Positions 31,100-42,778 of a stretch of DNA of 64,000 nucleotides are shown piece by piece. The stretch's first letter is position 1. The number at the start of each line of letters is the position of its first letter. The translations under genes were made by a program, and so were the position numbers. This DNA is from Dipteronia dyeriana (taxonomy: Eukaryota; Streptophyta; Magnoliopsida; Sapindales; Sapindaceae). The notes under the pieces are model-generated. The model worked only from the letters and a program-made list of their open reading frames with translations. It was not told the origin of the DNA and searched no databases. The stretch covers positions 45,706,706 to 45,770,705 of the forward strand of contig CM065299.1 of NCBI GenBank assembly GCA_032871835.1, given 5' to 3'.

Positions 31100-32400
31100 C
31101 AACTAATGATGGATATATATGGGTGACCTTAATCCTGAGTGTCATATCGACTCCTTCAGGTTAGACCGTAGTCTTTCATATACCATGGGTGAGGTCAGAG
31201 ATGCATTTCCGATCAATATGCTCTGTATGTTGGTGTCGTGGTTTGGCTTGTGACTTGGAAGGTTTTTTCACAATAGTGGAATCCGCTCCTTCTTGAGAGA
31301 AGTAAATGGTAGTTCCCTTAAGGGTTGATTCGGGGCTTAAATAATATGACCGCTCTCCTAATTTCGTACGCAATAAAGTATTTATTGTTCATTAGAGGAT
31401 CAATGTTACTGAATGGAAAGATATAATTAGAGGGGTGTAACGGACATTATGACCTAGCTCTAATTATGAAATACATGTGGAGGATTATACCATATGTAAT
31501 AGCTATATCAATGGACACCAAAAGTTAATAATCATGAAATATTAATTAAAGAGTTTAATTAATTATTTGTAAGAATTGTTGGAGCTCAAAATGTTGTGGG
31601 TCCATTAGGTCCCCTCGCTAACCCGATTGATTTAGGTAATAAGGGTTACGGTTAATTGATTGGATTGACTAATTAATTATGTGATGAAAGTGACACGTAT
31701 TTATTTGAGAATTAATTAAATACTGATATTATTGAACTAATGAATTTAATGATTACGATAATTAAATAGTAAGAATATTTAATTATATAATTAATCATTA
31801 ATGGAGGGTCTTAGTTGACATTTATATTAGAAAGATAGGTAGGTTATTACGATTATCTTAATTTTAATTATTTAAATATTAATTTTTTAATTTAAATAGT
31901 TTAAATTCAAATAAGATGATATCTCTTAGTAAGTAAAATAAAGATTTTATTTTTAAAATTATAGATATCACCGGTTTGTTTTTTGAAAAGAGATATATGA
32001 TAAATATAAGCTTCTTGAAAAAAGTGAGACACGACACCACATATGGGAGAAGAAAAGTAAAAACAAAAAAACTTAGTATTGTGTGTGCATGTCATGCACA
32101 GTGAACCAAAAAGAAAAAAAAAATTAAATTTTTTTAGCCAGAAACGTTCTAGGTGTTTTTGTTTGGAAGAAAAAGTTTCTTCAATCTTCTCTATAGTCTC
32201 TATTCAAATTCTTGAGTACGTGACGCATCCACGCGCTGTTTTCAGTCCCCAAGAGATAGCGAGAAAGATCAAGAGGTTCAAATCAAGAGAAAATTGTAAA
32301 GAGAATGAGCTACCCATGAAGGTATGAAGAAATTGTTTCTTCTCTTCTCTTTTATATTTCGATTTCGATTTCTTATTTTTACTGTTCTGAAAAATTGATA
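30732..32400 (+). repeat. Plus-oriented B-family LTR, diverged copy (continuation of 28,635)
   Basis: From 'acaacttgtgcctttaacatcc' to 'gcgagaaagatcaagaggttc' it follows the LTR at 24,290-25,870 but is more diverged from it than the piece at 32,402-33,384. It ends without the LTR terminus and runs straight into a second copy of the LTR 3' half. (AT)n occurs at about 31,071-31,100. Confidence 0.78.
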
Positions 32401-32401
32401 C

Positions 32402-33384
32402 TAGGATTTACTGGACACCTATAGTTATAGGTTTGTGAAAAAAAATCTACAGTTGAGAGAGTGCATCTTTTGGTTTTTAGTGGAATAACACCAAAGTTAA
32501 TAACCATAAAATATTAAATTAAAAATTTAATTAATTATTTCTAAAGACTATTAAAGCTCGAAATATTGTGGATCCATTTATTCCCCTTGCTAGCCCGATT
32601 GATTAAGGTAACAAGGGTCACAGTCAATTAATTGGTTTGTCCAATTAATTGTATTACGAAAGTGACACGTGTTTATTTGGGAATTAATTGAATAATGAGA
32701 TTATTTAATTAATGAATGTTAATGATTATGTTAATTAAATAATTAGATTATTTAATTGTGCGATTAATTATTAGTTGGAAGGTAGTGATTGATATTTGTG
32801 TTTGAATGAAGATAACATAATTTGATTATTTCCTTTTTATTAAATTAAATATCAAATTTGAATTTAAAAAGTTTAATTTCATAGTTATTAATAATCCATG
32901 TATATATTAGATATTTTCAAAGGATTAATTAATAAAAGTTATCAGTTAAAATAAATATAAGATATATTGTTTTTTTTTAATAAAACTAATTGAAAAAACA
33001 CTTATCAATGCACAACTCTCATTTGCATCAGATGCAATTTGTGTGTGTAGAACAAAAAGGGAAACAAAAATCTAGATAGGCTAGGCAAGTGGCCAAAGAA
33101 AAAAAAATTCTCTTTGGTACTTCTTCTCTTCATCCTCTTATTGTTCTTGAGTATCGTGACGTGTCCATACGATGTTGCCAATCGCGGGACATAGCTGGGA
33201 ATATCTTGTTGTTCTAATCAAGAAGCAAATTGAAAAAGGAAGAAGGGGTTTTCAAACACTGGTATGAAATCGTTTCTTCTTCTTCGTATTGTTTTCATTT
33301 ATACTGTACAAATGGGTTCATTTATTATTGCATTAAAAATTTTAAACCCTTCCTCTACACATTCTGTAACCTTGGGCACCAACA
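32402..33384 (+). repeat. 3' half of the 3' LTR of Copia B
   Basis: Closely follows 25,030-25,997 of the 5' LTR ('ggacacc.tatagttataggtt', 'gccaatcgcgggacatagc', 'gtatgaaatcgtttctt') and ends CACCAACA directly before the target duplication ctcta. It is therefore the true outer end of element B. Compared with the 5' LTR, its first half is missing or replaced by the inserted LTR material. Confidence 0.82.
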
Positions 33385-33389
33385 CTCTA

Positions 33390-33752
33390 GATTGGTCAAA
33401 TATCAGGGATAAATAATCAATCCTATACACTCTAAATTAATTACAAAAGATTAATGTACACTCATGAGGGTTCCTAATTGCCCATAATTCGCTTGTTGGC
33501 CCCTTTAGTTCTCATATCTTATCGTTCCACATTCATATTAACATTAGTTGCATGTTAGATTAACTAACCTAATTATAATTTGCATTGTACTTATTGACTT
33601 TCAATCCAATCTTTGAATTTTTCTTTTTAATGCTTTGTTTTAGTTTAATAGTAGTTAACTAGCTTTAGTCATTTAGTTTCCCTTTCCATGTGGACGACGC
33701 CCGACTTGCCATTATACTACTTTTAGAAACTTTTTGAGGCACTGTTGCGGTT
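33390..33752 (+). other. LTR-end-like sequence with a weak PBS
   Basis: 'ttccctttccatgtggacga' and 'cgacttgccattatactac' resemble the conserved 3' end of the element H LTR (tcttttccttgtgggtac ... cttacttgccc). It is followed by 'ttgaggcactgttgcggtt', a degenerate TGGCGCCGTTGCCGG-type PBS at about 33,735-33,752. This looks like the relic of a 5' LTR/PBS junction on the plus strand. No gag follows. Confidence 0.4.
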
Positions 33753-34776
33753 TAATAAATTTCTTTGACAGCCATTTTCTAACAACAAAAACTTACTCAT
33801 CAAGGTTCTCGTGTGGTACGCCTCATTTTTGCCTCGTGGAGGCCTCACGGGGGCTGGGAGCCTCCATTCCCGTGAGGCACACATGCCTCTAAGGAAGGGT
33901 TGCAAATGGCCTTTGGCCATTTCCTTCCTCCCATGCACTCCTCTCATGTTTTTCGATTGTTCTTTAGCTTCTGAACTCTGATTTTGAGTCTATTTTTGGA
34001 TTAAAAACTAGGACTCTCTCGAGAACATGGAAGCCAACAAAACTTTTGCAAAAAGTATGGAAATCAAGTCAATATTCCAATATGAAAACCATGAACGATA
34101 AAGACACGGAAAGTTTTGTAACTTCCAACTCGAAACTCAAAAACTAATAAATGAGTAACCAAAACGACTAGAACTCAATAAGAAATAATATGAAAATATA
34201 TTCACAGCCGGAAAAAAACACAAACAATCAAACACAAGAACACACAAGTCTTAGATATATTCCTAATACATGCATTTTTGCCAACTTTTGTCAAATTAAA
34301 ACTAATGCATGTGCATACACTATAATGTATGTGAATGTGTTATACAAACTGAGCAAGGGACACATATGAATGGGTGTGTGCCATAATAGCCTTACAAGTG
34401 GAAAGAGGTATAGTTTACCTTTGATATACAGTAAATCTTGTTCTTTTTTGAAGGCTTCTCTTTGATTGACAAGTTATCGTGAAAGAATACAATGGTGGGA
34501 ATATTGTGTAGAAGAATATTGTGAAAGATGTTGAGCTGATATGGTTGATAATTTTAAGATGATGATGGCACTGAAGACTCTTTGTGCATGCATGGGCATA
34601 TAATAATGGATTATTTGTGAAGTGTCATATTTTCATGTTGATCTGATTGATTTATCTTTTGAGAATGGATGAGTCGAAGGCTCTTAAGAATGTACAACTA
34701 CTTAAATTGCATATACTGCCCCATTTGGTTTGGAGGTGTTACATTTACACATACCTATACAGGTTTTAAGCATACA
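33753..34776. other. No gene seen; short GC-rich palindromic patch
   Basis: AT-rich sequence without supported ORFs. A GC-rich patch at about 33,820-33,900 repeats 'cctcgtggaggcctcacgg', 'cattcccgtgaggcacac' and 'cctctaagg' with dyad symmetry (CCTC.../...GAGG). The minus ORF at 33,723-33,947 crosses it and has no family motif. Confidence 0.35.
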
Positions 34777-35290
34777 TTAGAACATTGGTGTAGGGGTTGT
34801 TATGGCCCCCACCTTGTCTTCTACTGGGAACTTCAGGACGTTGTGGTAAATGGACATGACCCTCTTCAAGGATAACAGGAAAGGTCTTCCCAGTATCACA
34901 TTATAGGCCGATGAGGTATTTACCACCATAAATTCCGTCATAACATTTTGCTGAAGGGGTGATGTTCCAACAATTACTGGGAGGATCTTTGATCGCTTAG
35001 GTACGATCGAGTCCCTGGTGAATCTATAAAGCAGAGTGGTACAACTATTATAACACCATTGTTTCAAATTCAATTTTCTAAGGTATCTTTGAAGAGGAAG
35101 TCGACGTTGCTACCTGTGTCAACAAGCACTCGATGGACCATACAGTTGGCAATCTGTATCGTGACCACCATAGGGTTATCATGAGGCTGTACGGTGTTGT
35201 AGACATCCACCTCGGTGAAAATGATCTCTGAAAATTGGGAGGGGTTGGTCGAGCTCTAGTCAACCTTAAAGATACCTCGCTTTTCATCTA
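34777..35290 (-). pseudogene. Gypsy aspartic protease fragment
   Basis: The minus strand reads EIIFTEVDVYNTVQPHDNPM, VVTIQIANCMVHRVLVDTGS and NVDFLFKDTLEN. The DTGS active site is intact. After a frame change comes SKILPVIVGTSPLQQNVMTEF, MVVNTSSAYNVILGRPFL and SIYHNVLKFPVEDKVGAI, the conserved post-active-site part (YN.ILGRP.L type). The coding similarity stops near 34,777. Confidence 0.83.
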
Positions 35291-35299
35291 CACGAGAGA

Positions 35300-37204
35300 T
35301 CTTCCTTGTCTGGTTTTTTCTTGAATTATTAGAGGTACCAGCTAGAGTGAGTCTTCCACTGATGGTATGTATCACTTGGATTTGTTGCATCAGATTTGCC
35401 TGTTCCCCTTTTATCTTCTCTGCATGCTCACGGATCTCAGATTGTACTTCCCTTCAAGTCAGAATATTATCCCTGACCTGCTGCAAGAACTCTATCAAAC
35501 AACCTCCTCTTATCAGAGCCTCAATTTGATTACGCAGGTTATAGCACTCTGAAGTGTTATGTCCCATATCTTTAAGGAAGTCGCAGTACTTATATCGATT
35601 TCTCCTAACAACTGGAGCTTTCATGGGTGTGGGCTTCTATAGTAGTCCCATGTCCCGAATGGTGAGATAAATTGTTTCACGGGATGCGTTTAAAGGGGTG
35701 TAATGTTCGTACCCTCTCTCGCTTTGGACTACAGGGGCTACCATCCTAGGTGAAGTAGGTGAAGCCCACGGCGGAGTTCTCCTTGTTGGTTACCTCTCTG
35801 GCCTGGGTTGAGAAATGGGGAAACGGTACGTCGACCTATGGGGGGTTTGTTCTGGTTTTTCTGAGCTGCCTATGGCTTAGGTGCTTCCTTCTTCTATGGT
35901 TTTACCGTTCTCATATCGTCTTATTCCATCTTGATCCTAAGTTGTTCATCGATTTCGACTTGCACTAGCACCCTGTCGTAGGCCTCCTGGTAGGTCTCCG
36001 GATGTCGTTTGGCAAAAGATCAAAAAAGTTTGCCCGCCCACAGATTCCTGTTGAAATTGGCTAGGGTTTATTTCTCAACAAAGATCCTATCTGGATGGCT
36101 TCCTTATGGAAGCGTTCAACATCTGATCAGAGCGTCTCATTTCTATCCTTAATCATATACTGTAGGTGTATAGGGCTCTTTCGGATGCGGTTTAACCCCC
36201 TGGAACTGAGAACAGAAATTAGTTGACAACTTTGTAAATGAATCTATGCTACCAGCAGGCAACTTTTTGAACCAAGTCTTGGCGTAATCAATCAGGGTGG
36301 TAGAAAACTTCCTGCACATTGCAGTCCTGGTGGTATTTTGGACTTCCATTTGCTCTACAAAGATCTCTTTGTGGCTCAAGGGGTCATCCGTTCCAGAGAA
36401 TTTATCAGTCGGCATCTTGAATTTCAGCAGGAGCTCCACCTCTCTGATCCTTCTAGTGAATGGAGCATTCATCTCATAAAATGGACCTTTCTTGTCCTCC
36501 TTGTGCTTTCCCGCCTTCATCAGTTGGACCTTTTTTTTCAATCTTGTCAGCTGATCTCTCAGGCGCTTATTTCCAGGTTTTTTTATGTTGACCTCGGATT
36601 CCTTGCTATCAGATTCCTCCAATGAGTTGGTGATCTCGACCAGGTCACTTTTATGAGCGGGGTCTGCTCGGGGGCTTTTTTGGCTACCTTTCTCTCTAGC
36701 CCGGGCTTCTCTCCCTAAGGCCATCTGGAAATGAGCCTCTTGTTGTTCCCGCGGTAAGGCATGTACTGTAGATTTAACTCGCCTAGGTTTGTAATGTGAT
36801 TGTTTACCCTAAACTAGGGGCATGGACGCTAATCTATCCCCGATAGATGGTTGAAGCACGACACCCTCGTGAGCGGGTTCCAGAGGAGCAGGTCTTAGGC
36901 CATTGAAGGCATGTGTCCTGGTTTCAGGCCTAATCGACTCCCTTTTTGTGTTGGGCTTTGCTTGCTTGATCGTAATGCCCTCAGTGAGCAGAGGATGGCT
37001 GATAATTTCCACAAGGCCCGCCGCCTGTTGATCGAGCATGGCTTGGCTTATCATAGGAGGACCAGAAGCCCGTCCAAAGATTGGCTGGACCAAAATTTTG
37101 CTACGATGCCCATATTTTTTTTCCTTTTTTAGGGCTTTTAGTGTTGATGCCTTTAAAAGTTGTTCCAAAGCCTTGAGCTGTCCATGGGAGGAGCGAAGCC
37201 TCAT
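35300..37204 (-). pseudogene. Gypsy gag remnant (gag-protease element)
   Basis: N-terminal part at 37,204-36,809 (131 codons from an ATG about 50 bp after the PBS). The gag core is the 191-codon ORF 36,724-36,149, with ELLLKFKMPTDKFSGTDDPL, MCRKFSTTLIDYAKTWFKKL and GSIDSFTKLSTNFCSQFQG, the retrotransposon_gag family signature. Then frame-broken sequence to about 35,300 contains KYCDFLKD-like, HNTSECYNLRNQIEALIRGG and REHAEKIKGEQANLMQQIQV. Stops separate these parts. The total of about 600 codons is normal for this class. Confidence 0.85.
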
Positions 37205-37256
37205 AATTATTGCAAAACAATAAATTTATAAGTGTAAAAATAATGGTCATGGGTTT

Positions 37257-37276
37257 GATTCCCACAGACGGCACCA
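37257..37276 (-). promoter_or_regulatory. Primer-binding site (gag-protease Gypsy element)
   Basis: Minus strand TGGTGCCGTCTGTGGGAATC, five bases from the LTR terminus. It resembles the TGGCGCCGTCTGTGGGAA form common in Tat/Retand-type elements; I do not assign the tRNA. Confidence 0.7.
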
Positions 37277-37281
37277 GAAAG

Positions 37282-38529
37282 TGTTAACGGGAAATTTACT
37301 CAAGATGATAAATTCCAACTAACACCCTCGAGACCACTACCACGGAGGTGGTGGCCTGGATCAGTACCTTAGATACCTGACCTGTTAGGATAGAAATGAA
37401 TATTCGAATGCTACTAGGATGGTAAATGAGAATTTTATTATTGATCACTTATGGTATACAAAAATCTCTCAAATACACTCACAATCTCTCTAGGGCATAT
37501 GAGGGTGGCAACCTCCTGCCTATCGAATAGTAGATACAATGGTGTCGTGTTCTGATAATAGAATTTAGGTTTGGCTTAATTCTCTCAATCTTTGTTCTAT
37601 CTATTGATCTATGTGTGTGTTGCTTCCTTCCTCGCACTTCTCCTCCCTTACCTCAACGTTTTTTCGTATTTATACATGGTCCAACTAATTTAAACAGGTT
37701 TATCTCATGCCATGATTCTCTGAATCTATTCCCTCCTTATCGGGCAAGATCCTTTATTTAAAAGTCGTTGACTTCAAATAAATAACGGACTCAAGACTAT
37801 CGTTGGTGGACATAAGTTTGTTTCCTCTTTGGACTCAATCTCTTTCCTTACACGTATGCAGAGTTTTAATGTTCATTGCAGTGTAGATATGATCTAGTAA
37901 TATGCCTTAGTTATGGTCTCAGAAGCTTTGGACGGACTTGTGGGAACTTTCTAGGGGTAGTGTGGATTAGGCGAGTTTCTTCTATCATGTCCAGTTAGGT
38001 TACAAGTGTCCCTTAGCGAATTAGAGCATTAGCTATAGCACGAATCTGATCCACTTAAAGGCTCTCTTTTCGTTTCTGGTTGGGACAACGGGCTTCTTGA
38101 AAGGTTGGTGGGCTTCTGGTTTGGGCTACGAGTTAAATTTGACCTCGAAAAGCTTTAATCTGGAAGGAGCTCACTTTTTTTATCGGGTTTTACTTCGAGT
38201 GCTTCATGAGCTCAGAGACTTTTCCTTGCTTTCATGGGGTGGTTTTGAAGCCCGACCCCAGGAATTGGGGTTCCAGGATAGGTGATCTCGGGAAGCCTTG
38301 ATAACCACGTATCGGGCTATGTCCGAATTCCAAGGTAGGTGTAAGGGGATCGACCTGATCGTGTCGGGCTCCATTCCTGATAGTTCTAAAGACCGAAGAC
38401 CCCTCCTTGCTTCCGCGAGGTATCTTTATGGCTCTCCCGGGGTTAAATGAATGGTAAACTTGGGCTTTGATTTGATCAAGAGAGTGGAACATTTCTTTTT
38501 AGTCCCCTAGCAAAATTTTGCTATTAACA
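37282..38529 (-). repeat. 5' LTR of the gag-protease element (1,248 bp)
   Basis: Plus-strand ends are TGTTAACGGG ... GCTATTAACA, with 6-bp terminal inverted repeats (TGTTAA/TTAACA). It is bounded on the left by the PBS and on the right by the LTR of element H, which it truncates, so this element inserted after H. ORFs at 38,097-38,492 are LTR sequence. Confidence 0.8.
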
Positions 38530-39217
38530 ATTTCTTCGATCCAATTCTTGATTTTGTCTTTGTTCTTAACTGCTTGATTCCTTTTAATTTTAATATTTAT
38601 TCACACCATAGACCAAGGGTGGGTGTTTATTTGGCATTATTTTAGGGTTAGGACTATCTGAGAATTAGGGTTAGAGTATAGACAAAACCTAATCTTGATT
38701 AATGCTCTTTTGAATAAATGAATTTTATCTTTAGCATGGACCAAGCAAAGTATAGAATTTGGTTCTTATTTCTTGCACTTAACATGTTTCTGATCGTTTT
38801 TCACACTATAGAAAAAGGTCGAATAGTGGTTGGGAACACATAATTCATCCCACGATCATACGGTAATAGTCATATTAAAGATAAAGAATGAACCCTTGAA
38901 TTGATTGAATCTTGTAATTCCAAACATTGAGTGTTCATAATTGGGGATCATTGATGACCTAGTGTTTTCTCACCCTTGATCACAACCCAATATTAACAAT
39001 TGTTTTCATTAGTTTAATTTAATTTAGTTTTTAGTTTAAATCAATCAACATCAATCTTTTGGTAAATTTCAGTTTAGCTTTAATTAGAACTAGTTTTCAA
39101 CCATTAAATCTCTTTTCCTTGTGGGTACAATCCTTACTTGCCCCTGTGCTTATCTTCAAGATTCGTGTACTTATGAGCATTATGTATTATTTTTATAAAT
39201 CACGAATTTACACACCA
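38530..39217 (+). repeat. 5' LTR of element H (3' portion)
   Basis: From 'tgattaatgctcttttga' on it matches the 3' LTR (43,510-44,039) block by block: 'gatcatacgrtaatagtcat', 'aaagataaagaatgaaccc', 'gggatcattgatgacctag'. It ends CACACCA one base before TTTTTTGGCG. Its first ~730 bp are missing because the Gypsy LTR ending at 38,529 cuts it. Confidence 0.82.
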
Positions 39218-39223
39218 ATTTTT

Positions 39224-39240
39224 TGGCGCTGCTGCCGCGG
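39224..39240 (+). promoter_or_regulatory. Primer-binding site of element H
   Basis: TGGCGCTGCTGCCGCGG, close to the TGGCGCCGTTGCCGGGG form used by many plant Gypsy elements, directly after the LTR end. Confidence 0.75.
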
Positions 39241-39462
39241 GTTAGTGAATTTATTGGTTATTTCTAGTTTTAGTTGTAGTTTATTTTTTTTTAGTAGTTG
39301 AGTCATTAGTTAATAGTTTTTAATTTTATTTTTTGTTTTATTTTTATTTCCTTTTTCTTGTTTCTTTCAGAAACAATGAACTTCTAAGGGCAGCACGCTT
39401 ATGATGAGGAAAGAGACACACTTCATGGATTTACTATGCAACTAACTCATTTAAATCGATAG

Positions 39463-40151
39463 ATGGAGAGATTGATTTCGATGACTTCAAGGAGAGATCA
39501 AGCAAGAGCTTTTGATTGCAAGATATGTGGAATGGTTGATCAAGATCTATGGGGCTGTAATTTGAGGGGAGAATTACCAGAATATGTTGAAAAACAGATT
39601 CGAGCTTTGAATTTTGACAACCCGTGGCCTATCAATGAACCGTGTGGAAATTCCCACAGTCAGTGGTTGAGTTATGAACCATATGACAATACTTACAACT
39701 CAGATTGGAGGAATCATCAAAATTTCTCATGGACCTATAATAAAGTCAATACCTATGAGCAACCGATTTCACCATCACTTGAAGAGACTATGACCAATTA
39801 TAGCCAATTTTCTCTGGACATGCAACAAAGTAATCGAGCCTGCTCGACATCGTTGGATGACACATTGAATAACTTCGTACAATTTAGCCTGCAAAATATT
39901 CAAGAAATTAATGTCATGTTTTAGAACAAGAAGCTTCAATGAGGAAGATGGAGGTGCGAATTGGGAAATTGGTTGAAGATTTTCAAAAGGAGGAGCCTAA
40001 AGAATTCCAGAGCCAACCGGAGCTAGAAGAAGCTACCAACATCCCTTTGAATGGTGAGATTATCGATACAATATTAACCCATGAATTTTCTAATGATTTT
40101 TCTAGTGTGGCAGGTGAAGAAGTTGAAAAGGAGGAGACAGAAGAAAAGTGA
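39463..40151 (+). pseudogene. Athila-like gag C-terminal remnant (element H)
   Basis: ORF 39,463-39,924 (153 codons) contains PYDNTYNSDWRNHQNFSW, which matches the 'YSNTYNPGWRNHPNFSW' landmark of Athila-type gag linkers, then SPSLEETMTNYSQFSLDMQ. A stop follows at 39,922-39,924. ORF 39,939-40,151, in another frame, continues with MRKMEVRIGKLVEDFQKEEP, the 'ENQxGQLA'-type helix, and an acidic tail. Neither has a zinc knuckle or a real N-terminus. The ORF at 40,081-40,407 overlaps in a third frame and is a shadow. Confidence 0.72.
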
Positions 40152-40407
40152 AGGAAGTGGACGATGTCCCTTTCGAGGAGCCACTCCTATAAAAGAAACT
40201 CAAGCCTTATGTCTCTCCCACAGCTTTTCCGAGCCGCCTACACAAAGCCAATGGAATAAGTGGTTTTCTAAACTTATTTCATCACACTTTATAGTAAACA
40301 TTTATTTGCATTTGCTTATTGTGTGTAGGAACATGCCGACAAGGGATAATTTTTTCCAAGATATGATTGCACTTAATCGTAAATTCAAGACATTGGAATT
40401 TGGTTGA

Positions 40408-42778
40408 GTTTTCCAAGCACCCGTCTTGCTTAGACATCAAATAAAGCGTTTGGTGGGAGGCACCCCACCTAGGTAATTTTTTTTTTGTTTTGTTTTAGTT
40501 TTAGTTTTTAGTTTTTAGTTTTAAATTTTCTTTTGTTTTTGTGTTTTGAGTTCTTGCCTTCCATACTTTTTCTTTATTCGTTGTCCATACTTTTAATGTC
40601 ATATAAACATTGAGGATAATGTTTAGATTAGGTTTGGGGGTGTGAATTCGTATTTATTTTAATTTTTCAACCTGTTTGTTGAAATCTGCAAAAAAGTGCT
40701 TTCGTTTTGAAATTTTTTGAGACAAACATTTTGTTAAAACTGTATTCATTGGAGAGGAAATAAATGTTTCCATATATGTGGGGTTATTATTTTTTCAATA
40801 CGAATCTAATGGTATAAAGAACGTAAAATTCTGGAGAGTGGTTTAAAAGTTATGAATGTTTCTTCAACCAAAGGTCATGGGCGATGCCCTGTTTTTGAAA
40901 TTCTGCACGTGGACTGTTTTTAACATCTGTTTTCTAACTTTTTTGATTCGAATTTTGAAATAGTTTCTAAATGAAAAGTGTTCAGCTTTATGGTTTTATT
41001 CTTGTGTTAAAATTTGGTTAACGTTTCTTTAGTATTTTGAGAGATATGCATTAATGAACAGACATAGGTAAATTTCAAAAGTCACCAGTTTTTTGAATTT
41101 TTGTCCTCCATTTCGAGATGTTTCTTTTGTGTACTTTGAGAGCCGTAATATATGCTTTATTCACCGAGTTTAGACTAATGTCTTGCTAATTAGAGTAATG
41201 TATTACATTTTTCAAAAATTATGACACTCTCTTGATGTGATAGCGGATAAGATGCTTAGTTGGACAACAATGATTAATAGCGGAGACTACCCTTGTGAGT
41301 TCTCTAAGTCAAAAAGCGTACATAATATCATTATAGAGGATTTTGTTTCTTTCTACTCCTAAACACTCAATAGGTTCTTAGCTCTAGAAATTGATCTCAA
41401 TAGGTTATGCATTGGATATTAAAGAACGTTCATCATAAAAAGATATCACATATGGACTTTGCTCTTGTTTTGGTTGAACCATTAGAAGTGATATAGGCAA
41501 TGTGTGCTTTAACTCACTTAAAAAGCCTTAAATATTTCCTACCTTTATGTGTGTGCTCCATAGCCAATTTTGAAGTCAAACACTATAATCCTTTTTCTAT
41601 CATCAACCACATCATCTTAACCCCAATGAGCCATATATTAGCCATACCTTATAGCTTGGGATCATATTGAGGTGATGAAGATGATTGAAGAGAGTTCGAA
41701 AGTGGGTGACCCGAGAAGTACATGTACCAAGACAAAGCAAGAAGATCAAATGCAAAGAAGGTGTTGGAAGAACTATGTAATTGATGTACAAATTTTCATC
41801 TTAATAAAAAAAAAGTAAATAAAAAAAAATGAAAATGTTTAAAAAAAAAGATAAATGAATGTGATTATGAATCAAATGTAAGTGAAAAGGAAAAGAGCTT
41901 TACAATGAAGTGATGAGAAATCAAAATCAACTCAAGAAGGAGGATGGACGAAAATTGTTTAATAAGCCTGGATGCAATTGAAATGAAGAGTTCGAAAAAA
42001 ATTGGCCCAGTATGAAGATTGCCGAAGAATTTATCGATATGATTCTAAGTTTGTATGCTATCATTTTCCCATTCTTTTTTAACCTTCACCCAATGGCCTC
42101 GTTACAACCAAAGAAAAGACCTAATTGTTCTTTTAGAAATGCTAGCTCAAAAGTAAAGGTAAACACGTGCTCTATCTTGTTCTTAATATCTAATATTGTT
42201 CATGAGATCCTTTGCATAAAATCAAGCGTTCTTTCTATTATATATTCATATGCGATTATATCTTGAAATTTCTTGTGCATAAACTCCATTCACATATGCT
42301 TGATGAGTGTATTTTCCTAGGTTTTGTGAGAAATTATAAGTGACATCCTGTGAGAATTAGAGTCGAGGCGAATTATATCTATGGCGTTTGATGATGCGTT
42401 TTTAAAGCTAATGTGTCTTGAGTGTGAGCTTTTCATTAAAACTAAGTAGTGCATTCAAATTTGTGACATAATTTTAGTTTTTATTCAGTGGCTCTAGCTT
42501 GTATTGGCTTTGAATGGTACATTTGAGTTTGTGTCATGATTTTTTTTTTTTTCGTAGAAATATGTTTGTGGGTAGCATAGCTGTAAAGCCTTAGGAGACA
42601 AAACTCCTCCAACCAGGGACATCTAGAGGTTTAAAGGCTTGTAGCATATGCTCAATGCTATCATGTTCCCTATAAAAGTGGCTTAGTTTAATTTTTTTTT
42701 AGATTTTCGTTTGTTTTTAGTTTTTGTTTTTATTCTAGTTTTGCTTGAGGACTAGCAGAAGATAGGTTCGGGGGTATT
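40408..42778 (+). other. Non-coding 3' region and polypurine tract of element H
   Basis: AT- and T-rich sequence without supported ORFs. It contains the 'aataaagcgtttggtgggagg' motif (about 40,440) that commonly follows coding regions in plant LARD/Athila-like elements, a first G-rich tract 'ggtttgggggtgtg' at about 40,630, poly-A/T stretches near 41,800-41,850 and 42,539-42,552, and the PPT 'aggttcgggggtatt' at 42,764-42,778 directly before the 3' LTR. The 84-codon ORF at 42,012 has no family motif. Confidence 0.6.

Larger units (their letters stand above)
24210..33384 (+). mobile_element. Copia element B, complete by its ends, with CTCTA target duplication
   Basis: 5' LTR 24,210-25,997, PBS 26,001, leader of about 2.1 kb, gag 28,094-28,634, then LTR sequence to 33,384. 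The 5 bp before the first LTR (ctcta, 24,205-24,209) are repeated right after the last LTR base (ctcta, 33,385-33,389). This is a perfect 5-bp target-site duplication of the size expected for LTR elements. All of pol is missing. The 3' LTR region is invaded by an inverted LTR copy (28,685-30,731) and contains an extra, diverged LTR copy (30,732-32,400). Same family as element A. Confidence 0.85.
34777..38529 (-). mobile_element. Ty3/Gypsy gag-protease element lacking RT and integrase
   Basis: On the minus strand: LTR (38,529-37,282), PBS (37,276-37,257), gag (37,204 to about 35,330), aspartic protease (about 35,230-34,777), then loss of similarity. Gag and protease resemble Tat/Retand-type Gypsy proteins, but the family differs from the Tat element at 16-23 kb. 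No RT, RNase H or integrase is detectable, and no 3' LTR is seen to the left, so it is truncated or internally deleted. Confidence 0.8.

Noticed and set aside
38097..38492. Plus and minus ORFs as a gene
   Set aside because: Inside the 5' LTR of the gag-protease element (37,282-38,529); no motif.
40081..40407. 108-codon ORF as a separate gene
   Set aside because: Third-frame overlap with the gag remnant of element H, continuing into non-coding sequence; no domain.
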